A DNA stretch of 64,000 bases, taken from the NCBI GenBank assembly GCA_905250125.1, contig CAJNOL010000247.1, forward strand, positions 15,296 through 79,295, written 5' to 3'. The notes beneath the pieces were generated by a model. The model was not told the DNA's origin. It made no database searches and saw nothing but the letters and a program-made list of their open reading frames with translations. Both the position numbers and the translations under genes were made by a program. Shown piece by piece: positions 59,160-64,000 of this stretch (positions within the stretch are counted from its first letter, which is position 1; each line of letters begins with the position of its first letter). Source of the DNA: Rotaria sordida (lineage: Eukaryota > Rotifera > Eurotatoria > Philodinida > Philodinidae).

Positions 59160-60521
59160 GAAATTTACTTATTTATTAAATAAAACTGATGAATCAATGA
59201 ACTTGAGATATCGCTGATAAGCTTGCAGGCAATATAAAGATGTAAATTCAATATAGATGATAGGATCAAAAACGCGGATGGCTTGTATCGGACCATCAAT
59301 TCGAAGATAATAAGTAGCAATGCGTTAATCATACTTTGATTGTAAGTCCAGAAGATGGTATGCACATTCTTGTCAACATCTGTTACTAGCTTCTTGATTT
59401 CCTGCTAATAAATAATTCATAGCTTGTCCTGTATAATCAATTATTATTGTGTTAATGTATTTAGATTGACATCTTGGTATTGATCCATTTCTTTTTTCAA
59501 AAGAAGTAAGACGTCAGCATATACTTCGTATTAATGGTACATAATTAATATGAACTTTTATCAAAATTTCAAGCATTTTCACATGCCTGTCTTCGACCAA
59601 AGAGATAATTTCAGATTGAATATTTTCAAAATTTGTTGGGTCATAATTAAGATATATTTCAAGTAGATTTGTATAACTATCAACTGTAGATGTTGTATCG
59701 ATTATAGCCATTTTTTTATAATAATATTTAATGAATTTTAAATAATGTTCTTTATCGAAATTAAGATTAACTTTTTCACAATAGTAACGTAGAATTTGAA
59801 TTATTTTTCTATAAATCGGAATAATAGATTCATAAAACCGATCTCCAAGCATTCGTAAATGTTCAATAATAAGAGTAATCAAATCATCATCTTTAAGTAT
59901 AATTTTTGCTGGACATTCATAAATAAATGTACACAATCCATCATAAATATTAATGATCATTTCAATTTGATTATTTGTATTTTTGGATTCAAGAGCTATT
60001 TGTGTAAATACTGAGACAATGTATTTTCGATCATCGAAATATTTTAAGATAATTTCGATAAGACGTTGATAAATATTAATAGCTGCTGATGGATTATTGA
60101 TGAGATGATAATTAAGTGCTGTCTCAAGGAAAGTGGGCATCATAGTTTGCACACAAAATGTAAAAGTAACATTTTGTAATAAATTATAGGTAAATGTTTA
60201 TAATTTCGTCGATATTGAACGATAATTTTCTGAAAATCTTCATCGATATAAACTAAATCATTGGATTTTTTTCATCACAATTTGAATGAGATATTCAAGA
60301 ATCGTTATGATTGGTTTTTCATCATCAATCATCTGTTCAAAACTCAATTCGATAATATGAACAATAGATCGATGATATTTACAGGTATTAGTATGGTAAA
60401 TTAATAAATAGTGAACGAATCTTCTATAAATGGATATACATGATATTAAATTCTGTTTAGCTCGATAGTATAAGGCTAATTTAAGGATACGTTTTCTCCT
60501 TTCTCTTTTGCACCTGTTCAT
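59160..60521 (-). pseudogene. Broken helical-repeat (TPR-like) protein gene
   Basis: On the minus strand, 60521-60258 and 60152-59514 are open in different frames, and a third frame bridges them (about 60263-60150), so two frameshifts in A- and T-runs are needed for one protein. Further downstream, about 59440-59163 continues with coding-like text interrupted by at least two stops. The translation shows repeated helical units of roughly 40-50 aa with the core I-x-I-Y (ISIYRRF, INIYQRLIEI, INIYDGL, IPIYRKIIQI), like the TPR-type proteins expanded in some invertebrates. No function can be assigned. The frame breaks suggest a pseudogene; sequencing errors or tiny introns are the alternatives. 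Confidence 0.55.
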
Positions 60522-62183
60522 TCTTTTGTCCTTGATTTTAGGAGTGTCAGCGTCCTGTTCCTAGAAACGGGAAGGCATCTCAAAATTTATTTTTCTAGCT
60601 TTGTTTCAATATGGCGAGAGTTGTAAACATATTCTCTTGTCTTTTTATGTTAGACTGTTTTGTGTTCTCCGTTTCTTGGAACGGGAACGCAATACGTGTT
60701 CTCTTTACTTTTAACGGAAACTTTCTGAGTTCATCGAGCGAAAGGCAATTTCCCAAAAAATTACGAATTTTCATAGTTTGACCAAAGGTAATCGGAATCG
60801 AGGAATCCAAATCTCTAATCAGTTTCTCAAAATTTTGAGTTCGGTTTTTTCAAAAAAACAAGCTTTTTACCATAAAAAAATCATTTTTTTTAATTAAATA
60901 ATTTAATTCTTTATCAGATCACATATGAAACAAATTTTTATAGTTTGAACAGACAATGGCTCATATTCTTTTTTCTTTTACAACAAATTCAAAACAATCT
61001 TTATTCTTTTTTGCATTTTCATGTTGTTATCACAATCTGACCTTAATAAAATTCAGTTGAAGTAATTTATCATAGATATATTTTCATAGCATCCCGAGCA
61101 ATGAATATTTCGACTAACTTGATGAAAATTATGATAAATGATGATGTCTTCGATTTTCAAATAGAATACGTAGGAACATTTCATTAGATCATTAATTAAA
61201 ATCTACATCCAAATACAAAGACAATATTAAATGAATTCGAAATACAATATCTCGATAGTTTAGACTAACACTATGAATCATGAAAATATCAATTATGAGA
61301 AGAATTCTGTTTGATGATGTAATATTAATGTAGACATACATATATTAAACAATCATTTTGATTTATTTTTTAGTCTAAATCATTGTTTAATTTTCTTACA
61401 TATGCAAAAAATATATAAATATATAAATTCACTTAGGAATATTCAGTAATGTTGAAAAATATCATATGATAATTCAAGTATCTATTCAATACACACTTTC
61501 ATACTTGTCAACATTGTTATTACTTCAACTATATGCAATCATCGCTAATCTATCTTTATTCATAAAATTAATTTTGATTGATTTCTTCTTTTTTTTTCAT
61601 CTCAGTTACATCTTTATAGATTTTTCGAACAATATCAGCCATTTTCTTTTACAAATGCAATTCTTCGCGTACAACTTCAATATATTTCAATTCAATAATT
61701 GATCAAATTATACAAGTGAAATAATATTTAAAAGCTATACAATCAGATTTTCATAGAAAAATAATCCTTTTCACTAAAAACAACAATTGTTTAATGATAT
61801 GCTTCCACAGCAAAAGATGATAAAAATACATTCTAAATACAACAATCAAATTTTCGATTTTTACAAGACATATATTGCTAAAACATGACACAGTACTGTT
61901 GAAAAACAAAAGAAAAAAGAACACATGCCATTTGTTATACATGCATTATTTAGATAACAGAGTAAAAAGAAATGCACATACAATCGAGCTTAGTATTGAA
62001 TAAAAAAAGTGACCTAGAAAAGAAAAGGTTGCGAGCTTTGTTATAGTGCATCGATCGAGAAGAATGTAATATAATACGTTGACGAAAAGAAAAAAAAAGA
62101 AAATGTTTTATCTTCATTATAAGCTTACAGATAAAAAATAGTGTTGTAAACAAATCATATTTTCGTTGTATCATTCGAATAAG
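60522..62183. other. Intergenic, upstream of the P450
   Basis: Two similar patches (TTCCTAGAAACGGGAA near 60558 and TTCTTGGAACGGGAA near 60690) are the only structure noted. The rest is AT-rich, with no gene supported. The P450 promoter should be at the right end. Confidence 0.45.
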
Positions 62184-63743
62184 ATGACGTTCATTGTTTG
62201 CATTGGTGTTATTATTATCATATGGATTCTTTTCAAAATTCTCAATTCCACAGATGCTCCAAAAATTAATGGTCTTCCAGAAGCTCCAGGTTGGCCTATT
62301 TTTGGAAGTTTATTTCAATTAAAAGAAAATCATTATTTTGCTTTATTAAAACTGGCTAAAAGACTTGGTCCCGTTTTTCAAATTCGTCTAGGAAATAAAC
62401 GTATTGTTGTTGCAAATTCATACGATTCTATTAAAGACTTATGGATCAAAAATCAATTTTCATTGATTAGTCGACCTATGTTATATACATTTCATACTGT
62501 TGTTAGTAGTAGTAGTCAAATATTTACAATTGGAACATCTCCCTGGGATGAATCATGTAAACGACGTCGTAAAGCAACTGCAACAGCATTGAATAAGCCT
62601 GCTGTGCAATCGTACATGCCAATTGTCGATATTGAATCATATACGGTAATCAATGAAATTTTGAAAGAATGTGAAGATGGAAGAATAGATATTAATATCA
62701 TTCCTCACCTTAAACGATTTGCTCTTAATACAACTCTTATGTTTACTTACGGCACACGTTTTTCTTCATCATTTGATAAACGTTTGGAAGAAATTGTAGA
62801 AATTCAAGCAGCAATGCAACGATTTCGATCTATATCAGATAATTGGCAAGATTATATTCCACTTCTTCGACTTTTTCCTGCTAAATCTAGTGAAGCTAAT
62901 TCTTATCGACTTCGTCGTGATCATTATCTTCAAATTCTTCTAGATAGTTTAAAGAAAGATATTGCCAATGGTACAGAAAAGCCATGTATCATCGGTAATA
63001 TTTTGAGAGATACTACAGCAAAATTGAATGAAAGTGAAATTAAAAGTATCGGTATGTCATTACTGAGTGCTACTCTTGACACAATTCCTGCCAATATTAT
63101 TTATGGTATAAGTTATCTCTCATCAGCACATGGACAACAAATTCAAGAACGTGCATATCAAGAAATTCAAGATATTTATCCTGATGGTGATGCATGGGAA
63201 AAATGTCTAGTCGAAGAACGAGTTCCATATGTTACTGCTCTTTACAAAGAAATTCTTCGTTATTTCACAATTAATCCATTGAGTCTTCCACGACAAAGTA
63301 TCAGTGATATTGATTATAATGGAGTAATCATTCCTGCTGGAACATTATTTTTTCTGAATGCATTTGCTGGTGATTATGATGAAAATCATTTTATAGATCC
63401 ATATACTTTCAATCCTGAACGATATTTAGGTGATGTTGATAGTACACCACATTTTGCTTATGGAGCTGGAAGTAGAATGTGTTTGGGATCTCATCTGGCC
63501 AATCGAGAACTTTTTGCATTCTTTATTCGATTTATTTCAGCATTTCGAATTCTTGAACCTAATGATCCAAAAGATGCTGCCATATTAGATGCAATAGAAG
63601 CCAACCAAACTCCTACAGCTCTTGTTGCAGAGCCGAAACCATTTAAATGTCGCTTTGAACCAAGAAACAAGAAAGTACTCGAATCATGGTTAGAAATCAG
63701 CAGAAAAAGAGCAGAAAATGATGAACATTCAATGAGAGACTAA
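62184..63743 (+). CDS. Cytochrome P450, CYP504 / phenylacetate hydroxylase-like
   Basis: A single uninterrupted exon of 519 aa, starting at the first ATG (62184). An N-terminal membrane anchor (FIVCIGVIIIIWILF) is followed by the proline-rich hinge LPEAPGWPIFGSLFQL. The I-helix is LLSATLDTIPANII, the ExxR motif is KEILRY, the meander region has NPERYL, and the haem loop FAYGAGSRMCLG places the ligand at Cys433. The blocks AWEKCLVEERVPYVTALYKE and FAGDYDENHF recall fungal phenylacetate 2-hydroxylase (PhacA, CYP504), which feeds homogentisate and tyrosine breakdown. The enzyme would sit on the ER membrane and need an NADPH-P450 reductase. The lack of introns, while neighbours have up to twelve exons, plus the fungal resemblance suggests horizontal acquisition (inference). 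The substrate is not proven. Confidence 0.92.
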   Translation: MTFIVCIGVIIIIWILFKILNSTDAPKINGLPEAPGWPIFGSLFQLKENHYFALLKLAKRLGPVFQIRLGNKRIVVANSYDSIKDLWIKNQFSLISRPMLYTFHTVVSSSSQIFTIGTSPWDESCKRRRKATATALNKPAVQSYMPIVDIESYTVINEILKECEDGRIDINIIPHLKRFALNTTLMFTYGTRFSSSFDKRLEEIVEIQAAMQRFRSISDNWQDYIPLLRLFPAKSSEANSYRLRRDHYLQILLDSLKKDIANGTEKPCIIGNILRDTTAKLNESEIKSIGMSLLSATLDTIPANIIYGISYLSSAHGQQIQERAYQEIQDIYPDGDAWEKCLVEERVPYVTALYKEILRYFTINPLSLPRQSISDIDYNGVIIPAGTLFFLNAFAGDYDENHFIDPYTFNPERYLGDVDSTPHFAYGAGSRMCLGSHLANRELFAFFIRFISAFRILEPNDPKDAAILDAIEANQTPTALVAEPKPFKCRFEPRNKKVLESWLEISRKRAENDEHSMRD

Positions 63744-64000
63744 TGAGAGAAGTAGTCTAACTGATTAATTGCTTTTACATTAGGACTATGTGTATTATTC
63801 AGATCCATATGAACTATGAATATTCTAAAAAAACCTGTTCATGCCTTTAGCTTATTGGTACAGAAATACTGTATTTTGACAGCATTATTAAAATCAATGC
63901 TGTGTTTCTCTGTAGGAAAAGTAGAAAAAATGACTTTTGTATTTCAACTTGAAGTTTTACACAGTGATAGATCTTATTGAGAAGAGTTCATTGATAAAAA
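63744..64000. other. 3' flank of the P450
   Basis: No gene. The block at about 63918-63965 (TATTTCAACTTGAAGTTTTACAC-like) weakly resembles 28268-28313 in VPS45 intron 7, possibly the edge of a dispersed element cut by the window end. Confidence 0.35.

Overview
The window is animal nuclear DNA: AT-rich, with genes broken by many short GT-AG introns (mostly 45-100 bp) and conserved metazoan proteins (Rab5, VPS45, TMEM19, an RNF11-like RING protein, phospholipid scramblase, an SLC22 carrier). Compact introns plus several genes that read like fungal or bacterial acquisitions (an NCS1 purine/cytosine permease, an intronless CYP504-like P450, an actinobacterial-type amidase) fit a bdelloid rotifer best. 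That assignment is inference. All exon joins were worked out by hand from splice signals, reading phase and family similarity; no transcript or database was consulted.

Layout. 1-3.7 kb holds two inverted-repeat elements: a long palindrome cut by the window edge and a 2.55 kb transposon-like unit with about 200 bp terminal inverted repeats. 4.5-7.0 kb (+) is the NCS1 permease. 9.2-11.6 kb (-) is TMEM19 with an inverted-repeat element in its intron. 12.2-12.9 kb (-) is Rab5, divergent from an RNF11-like gene at 13.4-14.0 kb (+). 15.6-16.0 kb (+) is a small secreted protein. 18.2-22.8 kb (-) is an unrecognised membrane protein with three candidate alternative 5' exons. 23.3-26.3 kb is repeat debris. 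26.9-31.5 kb (-) is VPS45 (12 exons), whose 2.2 kb intron 7 contains two giant palindromes. 34.6-35.3 kb (+) is a secreted cysteine-containing protein behind a TATA box. 37.8-39.9 kb holds another palindrome and a CACTA-like short element. 40.6-41.5 kb (+) is a secreted peptidoglycan amidase with two cysteine modules. 45.6-47.3 kb (+) is an SLC22 transporter. 50.7-52.2 kb (+) is a receiver-like domain joined to a nicotinamide-riboside-kinase-like domain. 52.8-53.3 kb and 55.2-55.4 kb hold short inverted-repeat elements. 56.2-57.4 kb (+) is a phospholipid scramblase. 59.2-60.5 kb (-) is a broken helical-repeat gene, and 62.2-63.7 kb (+) is the P450.

The genes do not form an operon or one pathway. 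Two themes stand out. Rab5 and VPS45 both serve endosomal traffic, and RNF11 family members are endosomal ubiquitin ligases, but this proximity is probably chance. The second theme is candidate horizontally acquired metabolism and defence genes (permease, P450, amidase and possibly the kinase fusion) scattered among native genes and many fold-back repeats. The strongest candidates for something new are the receiver-kinase fusion, the amidase with duplicated cysteine modules, and the density of long palindromes, two of them inside one VPS45 intron.
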